Source of the DNA: Archivesica marissinica
Lineage: Eukaryota; Mollusca; Bivalvia; Venerida; Vesicomyidae
Length of the DNA: 64,000 nucleotides
Reading direction: 5' to 3'
NCBI GenBank assembly: GCA_014843695.1
Contig: CM026403.1
Span: forward strand, 6,195,505 to 6,259,504
The notes beneath the pieces are model-generated. The model was not told where the DNA came from. It saw only the letters and a list, made by a program, of their open reading frames with translations, and did not search any database. This document shows positions 25,252 to 41,900 of this stretch, one piece after another. Each line of letters opens with the position of its first letter. The first letter of the stretch is position 1. Both the position numbers and the translations under genes were made by a program.

Positions 25252-25374
25252 TTAGACAAACGTGTAATGTGTCTGACTCTGGTTCTTGGCCTTAGTAATG
25301 AAGAAGATCGTTTTATTCGGGCATCTGCTGTGAGGACACTCGGCCTGTACGTTCAGTATAAAAGTATCCGAGAG
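25252..25374 (+). CDS. HEATR6: HEATR6-like, exon D
   Basis: An exon of 123 nt (41 codons, phase 0 at both ends) between TTTATTACAG and GTACGT. It reads LDKRVMCLTLVLGLSNEEDR and then FIRASAVRTLGLYVQYKSIRE, a HEAT repeat with the typical RxxAxRxLG helix. It aligns by eye with the HEATR6 segment that has MLCITVLLGL and KAAASRALGVYV. Its first ~29 bases and its acceptor are the founder of the 41-bp array that fills 19688-25251. An uninterrupted reading frame runs on past the GTACGT to 25557, but that part is intronic by splice-site and family length. Confidence 0.87.
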
Positions 25375-25617
25375 GTACGTGTGAGATCTTGTTTTATACA
25401 GTATTATATTGTGTGTAATCCGTTTACTGGCGTTATATCATTTTATGTAGGACACACTGTTTTGACTTTGATTACATTAACACACATCATAGAAACAGAC
25501 CAATACAGTTTTGATGAACCTGTTGCAAGATTGCTCATGCGACATGAATCATTTTAGACTGCCTTAGAATCACATGCGCTATTTTCCAACCAAATATATC
25601 TGAATGCATTCATGCAG

Positions 25618-26085
25618 ATGCTGTTAACCAATGTCCACACAGGATTTAACACATACCTGGTCTAGCGACATGCAGATGCTGTTAACCAATGTCCACCCAG
25701 GATTTAACACATACCTGGTCTAGCGACATGCAGATGCTGTTAACCAATGTCCACACAGGATTTAACACATACCTGATCTAGCGACATACAGATGCTGTTA
25801 ACCAATGTCCACCCAGGATTTAACACATACCTGGTCTAGCGACATGCAGATGCTGTTAACCAATGTCCACCCAGGATCTAACACATACCTGGTCTAGCGA
25901 CATACAGATGCTGTTAACCAATGTCCACCCAGGATCTAACACATACCTGGTCTAGCAACATACAGATGCTGTTAACCAGTGTCCACCCAGGATCTAACAC
26001 ATACCTGGTCTAGCGACATACAGATGCTGTTAACCAGTGTCCACCCAGGATTTAACACATACCTGGTCTAGCGACATTCTCTGGG
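25618..26085. repeat. 58-bp tandem repeat, eight copies
   Basis: The unit contains GATGCTGTTAACCAATGTCC, ACCCAGGATTTAACAC and CTGGTCTAGCGACAT. It is in HEATR6 intron 4. The sequence before it (25375-25617) and after it (26086-26479) shows no gene. Confidence 0.95.
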
Positions 26086-26479
26086 GAACTACAGCACAGA
26101 CAGGTTATGACACAATTCTAAATAAACTGTCGTGCAAATAGTTGTCGTGCCACAGCTATCGTGTAAGGAGTTAAGTATGTAATTACACACCTGGCAGTTT
26201 TCATCAGTAGTTGCAACCAGTGACATTCAGGCTCTGCTAGTACTTGTAGGGTACATCACCTACGAATCCCCTATTGCAAGAAAAGGGCTGTGTCTAAACA
26301 CATATAACCGGCACGACTGTGAGTAGTTTGTAGTTCCTGCAAACATTACAGGTTTCTTCCTGTTTACTAAGAGATCTCCCACCTGTCCATCAAATTGCAT
26401 GTGATCTTGTATTAGGAGTGAAGTAGAAAATAATGTTTACAAGTAATATAAATTAATGTCTATGATGTCAGTGTCATAT

Positions 26480-29400
26480 TGTAGGACATGTGTATTACCA
26501 CATTGTTTTACTGCATTGTAGGACATAATTATGTCTCACCAAATTGTAGGACATATGTCTTACCAAAATTTATTTAATTGTAGGACATATGTCTTACCAA
26601 AATTTATTTAATTGTAGGACATATGTCTTACCAAAATTTATTTAATTGTAGGACATATGTCTTACCAAAATTTATTTAATTGTAGGACATATGTCTTACC
26701 AAAATTTATTTAATTGTAGGACATGTCTTACCACATTATAGGACATGTCTTACCACATTGTAGGACATGTCTTACCACATTGTAGGACATGTCTTACCAC
26801 ATTGTAGAACATGTGTTTTACCACATTGTAGGACATGTGTCTTACCACATCATAGGACGTGTCCTACTACATTGTAGGATATGTCTTACATCACTGTATG
26901 CTATGTGTTTTCATGTATTGTAGGACACATGTTTTACTGTATTGTAGGACATATCTTATGCTATATTGTAGGACATATCTTATGCTATATTGTAGGACAT
27001 ATCTTATGCTATATTGTAGGACATATCTTATGCTATATTGTAGGATGTATCTTATGCTATATTGTAGGACATATCTTATGCTATATTGTAGGACATATCT
27101 TATGCTATATTGTAGGACATATCTTATGCTATATTGTAGGATGTATCTTATGCTATATTGTAGGACATATCTTATGCTATATTGTAGGACATATCTTATG
27201 CTATATTGTAGGACGTATCTTATGCTATATTGTAGGAAATATCTTATGCTATATTATAGGACATATCTTATGCTATATTGTAGGACATATCTTATGCTAT
27301 ATTGTAGGATGTATCTTATGCTATATTGTAGGACATATCTTATGCTATATTGTAGGACATATCTTATGCTATATTGTAGGACCTATCTTATGCTATATTG
27401 TAGGACATATCTTATGCTATATTGTAGGACATATCTTATGCTATATTGTAGGACATATCTTATGCTATATTGTAGGACATATCTTATGCTATATTGTAGG
27501 ACATATCTTATGCTATATTGTAGGACGTATCTTATGCTATATTGTAGGATGTATCTTATGCTATATTGTAGGACATATCTTATGCTATATTGTAGGATGT
27601 ATCTTATGCTATATTGTAGGATGTATCTTATGCTATATTGTAGGACGTATCTTATGCTATATTGTAGGATGTATCTTATGCTATATTGTAGGATGTATCT
27701 TATGCTATATTGTAGGACATATCTTATGCTATATTGTAGGACATATCTTATGCTATATTTTAGGACATATCTTATGCTATATTGTAGGATGTATCTTATG
27801 CTATATTGTAGGATGTATCTTATGCTATATTGTAGGACATATCTTATGCTATATTGTAGGACATATCTTATGCTATATTGTAGGACGTATCTTATGCTGT
27901 ATTATAGGACATGTTTTATGCTATATTATAGGACATATCTTATGCTATATTGTAGGACATATCTTATGCTATATTATAGGACATATCTTATGCTATATTG
28001 TAGGACATATCTTATGCTATATTGTAGGATGTATCTTATGCTATATTGTAGGACATATCTTATGCTATATTGTAGGACATATCTTATGCTATATTGTAGG
28101 ACGTATCTTATGCTATATTGTAGGACATATCTTATGCTATATTGTAGGACGTATCTTATGCTATATTGTAGGACATATCTTATGCTATATTGTAGGACGT
28201 ATCTTATGCTATATTGTAGGACATATCTTATGCTATATTGTAGGACATATATTGTAGGACATATCTTATGCTATATTGTAGGATGTATCTTATGCTATAT
28301 TGTAGGACGTATCTTATGCTATATTGTAGGACATATCTTATGCTATATTGTAGGATGTATATTATGCTATATTGTAGGACATATATTATGCTATATTGTA
28401 GGACATATCTTATGCTATATTGTAGGACATATCTTATGCTATATTGTAGGATGTATCTTATGCTATATTGTAGGACATATCTTATGCTATATTGTAGGAT
28501 GTATCTTATGCTATATTGTAGGACGTATCTTATGCTATATTGTAGGACATATCTTATGCTATATTGTAGGACATATCTTATGCTATATTGTAGGACGTAT
28601 CTTATGCTATATTGTAGGATGTATCTTATGCTATATTGTAGGACCTATCTTATGCTATATTGTAGGACATATATTGTAGGACATATCTTATGCTATATTG
28701 TAGGACATATCTTATGCTATATTGTAGGACATATCTTATGCTATATTGTAGGACATATATTGTAGGACATATCTTATGCTATATTGTAGGACGTATCTTA
28801 TGCTATATTGTAGGATGTATATTATGCTATATTGTAGGACATATCTTATGCTATATTGTAGGACCTATCTTATGCTATATTGTAGGACATATCTTATGCT
28901 ATATTGTAGGACATATCTTATGCTATATTATAGGACGTATCTTATGCTATATTGTAGGACGTATCTTATGCTATATTGTAGGACATATCTTATGCTATAT
29001 TGTAGGACATATCTTATGCTGTATTGTAGGACATATCTTATGCTATATTGTAGGACATATCTTATGCTATATTGTGGGACATATCTTATGCTATATTGTA
29101 GGACGTATCTTATGCTATATTGTAGGACGTATCTTATGCTATATTGTAGGACGTATCTTATGCTATATTGTGGGACATATCTTATGCTATATTGTAGGAC
29201 GTATCTTATGCTATATTGTAGGACGTATCTTATGCTATATTGTAGGATGTATCTTATGCTATATTGTGGGACATATCTTATGCTATATTGTAGGACGTAT
29301 CTTATGCTATATTGTAGGATGTATCTTATGCTATATTGTAGGACATATCTTATGCTATATTGTAGGACGTATCTTATGCTATATTGTAGGATGTATCTTA

Positions 29401-30075
29401 TGCTATATTGTAGGACATATCTTATGCTATATTGTAGGACATATATTGTAGGACGTATCTTATGCTATATTGTAGGATGTATCTTATGCTATATTGTAGG
29501 CAATATCTTATGCTATATTGTAGGACATATCTTATGCTATATTGTAGGACGTATCTTATGCTATATTGTAGGACATATCTTATGCTATATTGTAGGACAT
29601 ATCTTATGCTATATTGTAGGACGTATCTTATGCTATATTGTAGGACATATATTATGCTATATTGTAGGCAATATCTTATGCTATATTGTAGGATGTATCT
29701 TATGCTATATTGTAGGACATATCTTATGCTATATTGTAGGACATATATTATGCTATATTGTAGGCAATATCTTATGCTATATTGTAGGATGTATCTTATG
29801 CTATATTGTAGGACATATCTTATGCTATATTGTAGGACATATCTTATGCTATATTGTAGGACATATCTTATGCTATATTGTAGGACATATCTTATGCTAT
29901 ATTGTAGGACATATCTTATGCTATATTGTAGGACGTATTTTATGCTATATTGTAGGACATATCTTATGCTATATTGTAGGACATATCTTATGGTATATTG
30001 TAGGATGTATCTTATGCTATATTGTAGGACGTATCTTATGCTATATTGTAGGACGTATCTTATGCTATATTGTAG
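26480..30075. repeat. 24-bp minisatellite made of the exon E 3' splice site
   Basis: The left part (26480-26930) has longer or shorter units (34-bp and 23-bp) with TTGTAGGACAT. The rest is about 131 copies of the 24-bp ATTGTAGGACATATCTTATG plus CTAT. Every unit holds ATTGTAG, the exon E acceptor, and many have GATGTATCTT, its first ten coding bases. The 24-bp period leaves long open frames in two phases (MLYCRTYL and ILCYIVGH types), which are not genes. Confidence 0.97.
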
Positions 30076-31249
<1,174 letters not shown>

Positions 31250-31255
<6 letters not shown>

Positions 31256-32060
31256 ATCCTTAGTACCACCTACCCCAGGATCATTGCTAATACCTACCCC
31301 AGGATCCTCAGTACCACCTACCCCAGGATCCTCAGTACCACCTACCCCAGGATCCTCAGTACCACCTACCCCAGGATCGTTGCTCATACCTACCCCAGGA
31401 TCCTCAGTTCCACCTACCCCAGGATCGTTGCTAATACCTACCCCAGGATCCTCAGTACCACCTACCCCAGGATCCTCAGTACCACCTACCCCAGGATCCT
31501 CAGTACCACCTACCCCAGGATCGTTGCTCATGCCTACCCCAGGATCCTCAGTTCCACCTACCCCAGGATCCTCAGTACCACCTACCCCAGGATCCTCAGT
31601 ACCACCTACCCCAGGATCCTCAGTACCACCTACCCCAGGATCCTCAGTACCACCTACCCCAGGATCCTCAGTACCACCTACCCCAGGATCCTCAGTACCA
31701 CCTACCCCAGGATCCTCAGTACCACCTACCACAGGATGTTCAGTACCACCTACACCAGGATACTCAGTACTTTCTACCCCAGGATCCTCAGTACCACCTA
31801 TCCCAGGATCCTCAGTACCACCTACCCCTGGATCCTCAGTACCACCTACCACAGGATCTTCAGTACCACCTACCCCAGGATCCTCAGTACCACCTACCCC
31901 AGGATCCTCAGTACCACCTACCCCAGGATCCTCAGTACCACCTACCCCAGGATCCTCAGTTCCACCTACCCCAGGATCCTCCGTACCACCTACCCCATGA
32001 TCCTCAGTTCCACCTACCCCAGGATTGTCTGTCGCTCACACCTGCACAATGTTCGTCACC
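31250..32060. repeat. 24-bp minisatellite (CCAGGATCCTCAGTACCACC type)
   Basis: About 32 copies of a 24-bp unit with a GGATCC palindrome. It starts without spacer inside the last 67-bp unit and shares CAGGAT and GTACCAC with it, so it seems to be a nested offshoot. The frames (SSVPPTPG on plus, GGTEDPGV on minus) look protein-like but are repeat translations. Degenerate units extend to ~32130. Confidence 0.95.
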
Positions 32061-32238
32061 CCACATACCCCAGGATTGTCGCAGCCATCTACCCCAGAAT
32101 CATCAGACCCACCTACACCAAGATAGTCAGTCCTACCTACTCTATTGTATTTGAATCTTTTAATGAGTTGAAGGCCAGCTTTAAGTGGTCTTCTGCTCCC
32201 ATGCTGTAAATTATTATCAAATACGCTCTATATTTCCT

Positions 32239-32421
32239 ATACAATCAAACCTGTCTTAAGCAGCCAGCCATGGGAATCTCAGAAAGTGGCTGCTTAGCAC
32301 AGGTGGCTGCTTAACAGAGGTCAAATGTATAATAAAACAGCATAATGGGAATCTGGAAACTGGCTGCTTAATACAGGTTGACTGCTTAATAGAGGTGACC
32401 ACTAACACAGGTTTGACTGTA
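32239..32421 (+). mobile_element. Mariner-like MITE, copy 2
   Basis: The ends TACAATCAAACCTGTCTTAA and (reverse complement) TACAGTCAAACCTGTGTTAG are flanked by TA. It is about 183 bp, the most complete copy of the element at 496-673 in reverse orientation. The 360 bp from here to exon F are plain intron. Confidence 0.75.
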
Positions 32422-32781
32422 TATACAGGCACTAGGAAACTAGCCCAACTGGCATGCAGAAGGTGGGTGGTTCTATCAGGTGCCTGTAATATTGCCTGTG
32501 AAGTAATCCTCCACCATTAATCGGGAAAGTTTCTATAAGATCTATGCTGTCTCTCCGACATTGAACCAATAACAAGCACATTTGAAAAGTGATATACTGT
32601 GATAGAATGACAGGTTAACATTGCCTATTTTCGGATTCGCTGTTTTGGACATACCCTCTGAAGTAAAATGTTCACGATATTTATGAATTCACGAGGTCGT
32701 CCATTTGTGAAAAATAGCGAAAATAAAAACACCGCGAATAATACCGGATTTATAGTATTCAGAATGTTGTTTTTGTTTCAG

Positions 32782-32940
32782 GGAAGGGGGAGACCAGGAT
32801 TTTCTCACAGACTTTCCAGATGTTGTCTTGTTGAACGTGATTACCATAGCAACTAAAGCTTGCCAGGACAGCGATAAAGTGAAGCCAAATGGTGTACGAG
32901 CTCTGGGCAATATTCTTCGATATATCACTAGGAAACACAT
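32782..32940 (+). CDS. HEATR6: HEATR6-like, exon F (last one visible)
   Basis: The exon follows TTTTGTTTCAG. One base completes Arg, then the frame reads EGGDQDFLTDFPDVVLLNVI, a helix, and DKVKPNGVRALGNILRYITR with KHM at the end. DKVKxNxVRALGNLL is a HEATR6 hallmark as I recall it. The 3' edge is uncertain: the nearest donors are CACAT|GTGTATG (exon end 32940) or CATGT|GTATGC (32942). The KHM end lines up with SHI of the vertebrate protein, which supports this region. The final ~20 coding bases seed the 50-bp array that runs to the gap at 43001. No later HEATR6 exon is in the window. Confidence 0.85.
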
Positions 32941-35900
32941 GTGTATGCTCGTTTACCACTATTTCTCCGATATATCACTATGAAACACATGTGTATGCTC
33001 GTTTACCACTATTTCTCCGATATATCACTAGGAAACACATGTGTATGCTCGTTTACCACTATTTCTCCGATATATCACTAGGAAACACATGTGTATGCTC
33101 GTTTACCACTATTTCTGTGATATATCACAAGGAAACACATGTGTATGCTCGTTTACCAATATTTCTGTGATATATCACTAGGAAACACATGTGTATGCTC
33201 GTTTACCACTATTTCTGTGATATATCACTAGGAAACACATGTGTATGCTTGTTTACCACTATTTCTGTGATATATCACTAGGAAACACATGTGTATGTTC
33301 GTTTACCACTATTTCTCCGATATATCACAAGGAAACACATGTGTATGCTCGTTTACCACTATTTCTGTGATATATCACTAGGAAACACATGTGTATGCTC
33401 GTTTACCACTATTTCTGTGATATATCACTAGGAAACACATGTGTATGCTCGTTTACTACTATTTCTCCGATATATCACAAGGAAACACATGTGTATGCTC
33501 GTTTACCACTATTTCTGTGATATATCACTAGGAAACACATGTGTATGCTAGTTTACCACTATTTCTGTGATATATCACTAGGAAACACATGTGTATGTTC
33601 GTTTACCACTATTTCTGTGATATATCACTAGGAAACACATGTGTATGCTTGTTTACCACTATTTCTGTGATATATCACTAGGAAACACATGTGTATGCTC
33701 GTTTACCACTATTTCTGTGATATATCACTAGGAAACACATGTGTATGCTCGTTTACCACTATTTCTGTGATATATCACTAGGAAACACATGTGTATGCTC
33801 GTTTACCACTATTTCTGTGATATATCACTAGGAAACACATGTGTATGCTCGTTTACCACTATTTCTGTGATATATCACTAGGAAACACATGTGTATGCTC
33901 GTTTACCACTATTTCTGTGATATATCACTATGAAACACATGTGTATGCTCGTTTACCACTATTTCTCCGATATATCACTAGGAAACACATGTGTATGCTC
34001 GTTTACCACTATTTCTGTGATATATCACAAGGAAACACATGTGTATGCTCGTTTACTATTTCTGTGATATATCACTAGGAAACACATGTGTATGCTTGTT
34101 TACCACTATTTCTGTGATATATCACAAGGAAACACATGTGTATGCTCGTTTACCACTATTTCTGTGATATATCACAAGGAAACACATGTGTATGCTCGTT
34201 TACTATTTCTGTGATATATCACTAGGAAACACATGTGTATGCTCGTTTACCACTATTTCTGTGATATATCACTAGGAAACACATGTGTATGCTCGTTTAC
34301 CACTATTTCTGTGATATATCACTAGGAAACACATGTGTATGCTCGTTTACCACTATTTCTGTGATATATCACTAGGAAACACATGTGTATGCTCGTTTAC
34401 CACTATTTCTGTGATATATCACTAGGAAACACATGTGTATGCTCGTTTACCACTATTTCTGTGATATATCACTAGGAAACACATGTGTATGCTCGTTTAC
34501 CACTATTTCTCTGATATATCACAAGGAAACACATGTGTATGCTCGTTTACCACTATTTCTCCGATATATCACAAGGAAACACATGTGTATGTTCGTTTAC
34601 CACTATTTCTGTGATATATCACTAGGAAACACATGTGTATGCTCGTTTACCAATATTTCTGTGATATATCACTAGGAAACACATGTGTATGTTCGTTTAC
34701 CACTATTTCTGTGATATATCACTAGGAAACACATGTGTATGTTCGTTTACCACTATTTCTGTGATATATCACTAGGAAACACATGTGTATGCTCGTTTAC
34801 CACTATTTCTGTGATAAATCACTAGGAAACACATGTGTATGCTTGTTTACCACTATTTCTGTGATATATCACTAGGAAACACATGTGTATGCTCGTTTGC
34901 TATTTCTGTGATATATCACTAGGAAGCACATGTGTATGCTCGTTTACCACTATTTCTGTGATATATCACTAGGAAACACATGTGTATGCTCGTTTACCAC
35001 TATTTCTGTGATATATCACTAGGAAACACATGTGTATGCTCGTTTACCACTATTTCTGTGATATATCACTAGGAAACACATGTGTATGCTCGTTTACCAC
35101 TATTTCTGTGATATATCACTAGGAAACACATGTGTATGCTCGTTTACCACTATTTCTCCGATATATCACTAGGAAACACATGTGTATGCTCGTTTACCAC
35201 TATTTCTGTGATATATCACTAGGAAACACATGTGTATGCTCGTTTACCACTATTTCTGTGATATATCACTAGGAAACACATGTGTATGCTCGTTTACCAC
35301 TATTTCTGTGATATATCACTAGGAAACACATGTGTATGCTCGTTTACCACTATTTCTGTGATATATCACTAGGAAACACATGTGTATGCTCGTTTACCAC
35401 TATTTCTGTGATATATCACTAGGAAACACATGTGTATGCTCGTTTACCACTATTTCTCGATATATCACTAGGAAACACATGTGTATGCTCGTTTACCACT
35501 ATTTCTGTGATATATCACAAGGAAACACATGTGTATGCTCGTTTACTATTTCTGTGATATATCACTAGGAAACACATGTGTATGCTGTTTACCACTATTT
35601 CTGTGATATATCACAGGAAACACATGTGTATGCTCGTTTACCACTATTTCTTGATATATCACAGGAAACACATGTGTATGCTCGTTTACTATTTCTGTGA
35701 TATATCACTAGGAAACACATGTGTATGCTCGTTTACCACTATTTCTGTGATATATCACTAGGAAACACATGTGTATGCTCGTTTACCACTATTTCTGTGA
35801 TATATCACTAGGAAACACATGTGTATGCTCGTTTACCACTATTTCTGTGATATATCACTAGGAAACACATGTGTATGCTCGTTTACCACTATTTCTGTGA

Positions 35901-38900
35901 TATATCACTAGGAAACACATGTGTATGCTCGTTTACCACTATTTCTGTGATATATCACTAGGAAACACATGTGTATGCTCGTTTACCACTATTTCTCTGA
36001 TATATCACTAGGAAACACATGTGTATGCTCGTTTACCACTATTTCTCCGATATATCACAAGGAAACACATGTGTATGCTCGTTTACCACTATTTCTGTGA
36101 TATATCACTAGGAAACACATGTGTATGCTCGTTTACCACTATTTCTGTGATATATCACTAGGAAACACATGTGTATGCTCGTTTACCACTATTTCTGTGA
36201 TATATCACTAGGAAACACATGTGTATGCTCGTTTACCACTATTTCTGTGATATATCACTAGGAAACACATGTGTATGCTCGTTTACCACATTTCTGTGAT
36301 AATCAACTATTTCTGTGATATATCACTAGGAAACACATGTGTATGCTCGTTTACCACTATTTCTGTGATATATCACTAGGAAACACATGTGTATGCTCGT
36401 TTACCACTATTTCTGTGATATCACTAGGAAACACATGTGTATGCTCGTTTACCACTATTTCTGTGATATATCACTAGGAAACACATGTGTATGCTCGTTT
36501 ACCACTATTTCTCCGATATATCACAGGAACACATGTGTATGCTCGTTTACCACTATTTCTCCGATATATCACTAGGAAACACATGTGTATGCTCGTTTAC
36601 CACTATTTCTGTGATATATCACTAGGAAACACATGTGTATGCTCGTTTACCAATATTTCTGTGATATATCACTAGGAAACACATGTGTATGCTCGTTTAC
36701 CACTATTTCTCGTTACACTATTTCTCCGATATATCACAAGGAAACACATGTGTATGCTCGTTTACCACTATTTCTGTGATATATCACTAGGAAACACATG
36801 TGTATGCTCGTTTACCACTATTTCTGTGATATATCACTAGGAAACACATGTGTATGCTCGTTTACCACTATTTCTCCGATATATCACAAGGAAACACATG
36901 TGTATGCTCGTTTACCACTATTTCTGTGATATATCACTAGGAAACACATGTGTATGCTCGTTTACCACTATTTCTGTGATATATCACTAGGAAACACATG
37001 TGTATGCTCGTTTACCACTATTTCTGTGATATATCACTAGGAAACACATGTGTATGCTCGTTTACCACTATTTCTGTGATATATCACTAGGAAACACATG
37101 TGTATGCTCGTTTACCACTATTTCTGTGATATATCACTAGGAAACACATGTGTATGCTCGTTTACCACTATTTCTGTGATATATCACTAGGAAACACATG
37201 TGTATGCTCGTTTACCACTATTTCTGTGATATATCACTAGGAAACACATGTGTATGCTCGTTTACCACTATTTCTGTGATATATCACTAGGAAACACATG
37301 TGTATGCTCGTTTACCACTATTTCTCCGATATATCACTAGGAAACACATGTGTATGCTCGTTTACCACTATTTCTCCGATATATCACTAGGAAACACATG
37401 TGTATGCTCGTTTACCACTATTTCTCCGATATATCACAAGGAAACACATGTGTATGCTCGTTTACCACTATTTCTGTGATATATCACTAGGAAACACATG
37501 TGTATGCTCGTTTACCACTATTTCTGTGATATATCACTAGGAAACACATGTGTATGCTCGTTTACCACTATTTCTGTGATATATCACAAGGAAACACATG
37601 TGTATGTTCGTTTACCACTATTTCTCCGATATATCACAAGGAAACACATGTGTATGCTCGTTTACCACTATTTCTGTGATATATCATAAGGAAACACATG
37701 TGTATGCTCGTTTACCACTATTTCTCCGATATATCACAAGGAAACACATGTGTATGCTCGTTTACCACTATTTCTGTGATATATCACTAGGAAACACATG
37801 TGTATGCTCGTTTACCAATATTTCTGTGATATATCACTAGGAAACACATGTGTATGCTCGTTAACCACTATTTCTGTGATATATCACTAGGAAACACATG
37901 TGTATGTTCGTTTACCACTATTTCTCCGATATATCACAAGGAAACACATGTGTATGCTCGTTTACCACTATTTCTGTGATATATCACTAGGAAACACATG
38001 TGTATGCTCGTTTACCACTATTTCTGTGATATATCACTAGGAAACACATGTGTATGCTCGTTTACCACTATTTCTGTGATATATCACTAGGAAACACATG
38101 TGTATGTTCGTTTACCACTATTTCTCCGATATATCACAAGGAAACACATGTGTATGCTCGTTTACCACTATTTCTGTGATATATCACTAGGAAACACATG
38201 TGTATGCTCGTTTACCACTATTTCTGTGATATATCACTAGGAAACACATGTGTATGCTCGTTTACCACTATTTCTGTGATATATCACTAGGAAACACATG
38301 TGTATGCTCGTTTACCACTATTTCTGTGATATATCATAAGGAAACACATGTGTATGCTTGTTTACCACTATTTCTGTGATATATCACTAGGAAACACATG
38401 TGTATGCTCGTTTACCACTATTTCTGTGATATATCACTAGGAAACACATGTGTATGCTCGTTTACCACTATTTCTGTGATATATCACTAGGAAACACATG
38501 TGTATGCTCGTTTACCACTATTTCTGTGATATATCACTAGGAAACACATGTGTATGCTCGTTTACCACTATTTCTGTGATATATCACTAGGAAACACATG
38601 TGTATGCTCGTTTACCACTATTTCTGTGATATATCACAAGGAAACACATGTGTATGTTCGTTTACCACTATTTCTCCGATATATCACAAGGAAACACATG
38701 TGTATGCTCGTTTACCACTATTTCTGTGATATATCACTAGGAAACACATGTGTATGCTCGTTTACCACTATTTCTGTGATATATCACAAGGAAACACATG
38801 TGTATGTTCGTTTACCACTATTTCTCCGATATATCACAAGGAAACACATGTGTATGCTCGTTTACCACTATTTCTGTGATATATCATAAGGAAACACATG

Positions 38901-41900
38901 TGTATGCTCGTTTACCACTATTTCTCCGATATATCACAAGGAAACACATGTGTATGCTCGTTTACCACTATTTCTGTGATATATCACTAGGAAACACATG
39001 TGTATGCTCGTTTACCAATATTTCTGTGATATATCACTAGGAAACACATGTGTATGCTCGTTAACCACTATTTCTGTGATATATCACTAGGAAACACATG
39101 TGTATGTTCGTTTACCACTATTTCTCCGATATATCACAAGGAAACACATGTGTATGCTCGTTTACCACTATTTCTGTGATATATCACTAGGAAACACATG
39201 TGTATGCTCGTTTACCACTATTTCTGTGATATATCACTAGGAAACACATGTGTATGCTCGTTTACCACTATTTCTGTGATATATCACTAGGAAACACATG
39301 TGTATGTTCGTTTACCACTATTTCTCCGATATATCACAAGGAAACACATGTGTATGCTCGTTTACCACTATTTCTGTGATATATCACTAGGAAACACATG
39401 TGTATGCTCGTTTACCACTATTTCTGTGATATATCACTAGGAAACACATGTGTATGCTCGTTTACCACTATTTCTGTGATATATCACTAGGAAACACATG
39501 TGTATGCTCGTTTACCACAATTTCTGTGATATATCATAAGGAAACACATGTGTATGCTCGTTTACCACTATTTCTGTGATATATCACTAGGAAACACATG
39601 TGTATGCTCGTTTACCACTATTTCTGTGATATATCACTAGGAAACACATGTGTATGCTCGTTTACCACTATTTCTGTGATATATCACTAGGAAACACATG
39701 TGTATGCTCGTTTACCACTATTTCTGTGATATATCACTAGGAAACACATGTGTATGCTCGTTTACCACTATTTCTGTGATATATCACTAGGAAACACATG
39801 TGTATGCTCGTTTACTATTTCTGTGATATATCACTAGGAAACACATGTGTATGTTCGTTTACTATTTCTGTGATATATCACTAGGAAACACATGTGTATG
39901 CTCGTTTACCACTATTTCTGTGATATATCACTAGGAAACACATGTGTATGTTCGTTTACCACTATTTCTCCGATATATCACAAGGAAACACATGTGTATG
40001 CTCGTTTACCACTATTTCTGTGATATATCACTAGGAAACACATGTGTATGCTCGTTTACCACTATTTCTGTGATATATCATAAGGAAACACATGTGTATG
40101 CTCGTTTACCACTATTTCTGTGATATATCACTAGGAAATACATGTGTATGCTAGTTTACCACTATTTCTGTGATATATCACTAGGAAACACATGTGTATG
40201 CTCGTTTACCACTATTTCTGTGATATATCATAAGGAAACACATGTGTATGCTCGTTTACCACTATTTCTGTGATATATCACAAGGAAACACATGTGTATG
40301 CTCGTTTACCACTATTTCTGTGATATATCACTAGGAAATACATGTGTATGCTAGTTTACCACTATTTCTGTGATATATCACTAGGAAACACATGTGTATG
40401 CTCGTTTACCACTATTTCTGTGATATATCATAAGGAAACACATGTGTATGCTCGTTTACCACTATTTCTGTGATATATCACTAGGAAACACATGTGTATG
40501 CTCGTTTACCACTATTTCTGTGATATATCACTAGGAAACACATGTGTATGCTCGTTTACCACTATTTCTGTGATATATCACTAAACACAAAACACAACAC
40601 CAACAAACAAGGAAACACATGTGTATGCTCGTTTACCACTATTTCTGTGATATATCACAAGGAAACACATGTGTATGCTCGTTTACCACTATTTCTGTGA
40701 TATATCACTAGGAAACACATGTGTATGCTCGTTTACCACTATTTCTGTGATATATCACTAGGAAACACATGTGTATGCTCATTTACCACTATTTCTGTGA
40801 TATATCACTAGGAAACACATGTGTATGCTCGTTTACCAGTATTTCTGTGATATATCACTAGGAAACACATGTGTATGCTCGTTTACCACTATTTCTGTGA
40901 TATATCACTAGGAAACACATGTGTATGCTCGTTTACTATTTCTGTGATATATCACTAGGAAACACATGTGTATGTTCGTTTACTATTTCTGTGATATATC
41001 ACTAGGAAACACATGTGTATGCTCGTTTACCACTATTTCTGTGATATATCACTAGGAAACACATGTGTATGTTCGTTTACCACTATTTCTCCGATATATC
41101 ACAAGGAAACACATGTGTATGCTCGTTTACCACTATTTCTGTGATATATCACTAGGAAACACATGTGTATGCTCGTTTACCACTATTTCTGTGATATATC
41201 ATAAGGAAACACATGTGTATGCTCGTTTACCACTATTTCTGTGATATATCACTAGGAAATACATGTGTATGCTAGTTTACCACTATTTCTGTGATATATC
41301 ACTAGGAAACACATGTGTATGCTCGTTTACCACTATTTCTGTGATATATCATAAGGAAACACATGTGTATGCTCGTTTACCACTATTTCTGTGATATATC
41401 ACTAGGAAACACATGTGTATGCTCGTTTACCACTATTTCTGTGATATATCACTAGGAAACACATGTGTATGCTCGTTTACCACTATTTCTGTGATATATC
41501 ACTAGGAAACACATGTGTATGCTCGTTTACCACTATTTCTGTGATATATCACTAGGAAACACATGTGTATGCTCGTTTACCACTATTTCTGTGATATATC
41601 ACTAGGAAACACATGTGTATGCTCGTTTACCACTATTTCTGTGATATATCACTAGGAAACACATGTGTATGCTCGTTTACCACTATTTCTGTGATATATC
41701 ACTAGGAAACACATGTGTATGCTCGTTTACCACTATTTCTGTGATATATCACTAGGAAACACATGTGTATGCTCGTTTACTATTTCTGTGATATATCACT
41801 AGGAAACACATGTGTATGCTCGTTTACTATTTCTGTGATATATCACTAGGAAACACATGTGTATGCTCGTTTACCACTATTTCTGTGATATATCACTAGG

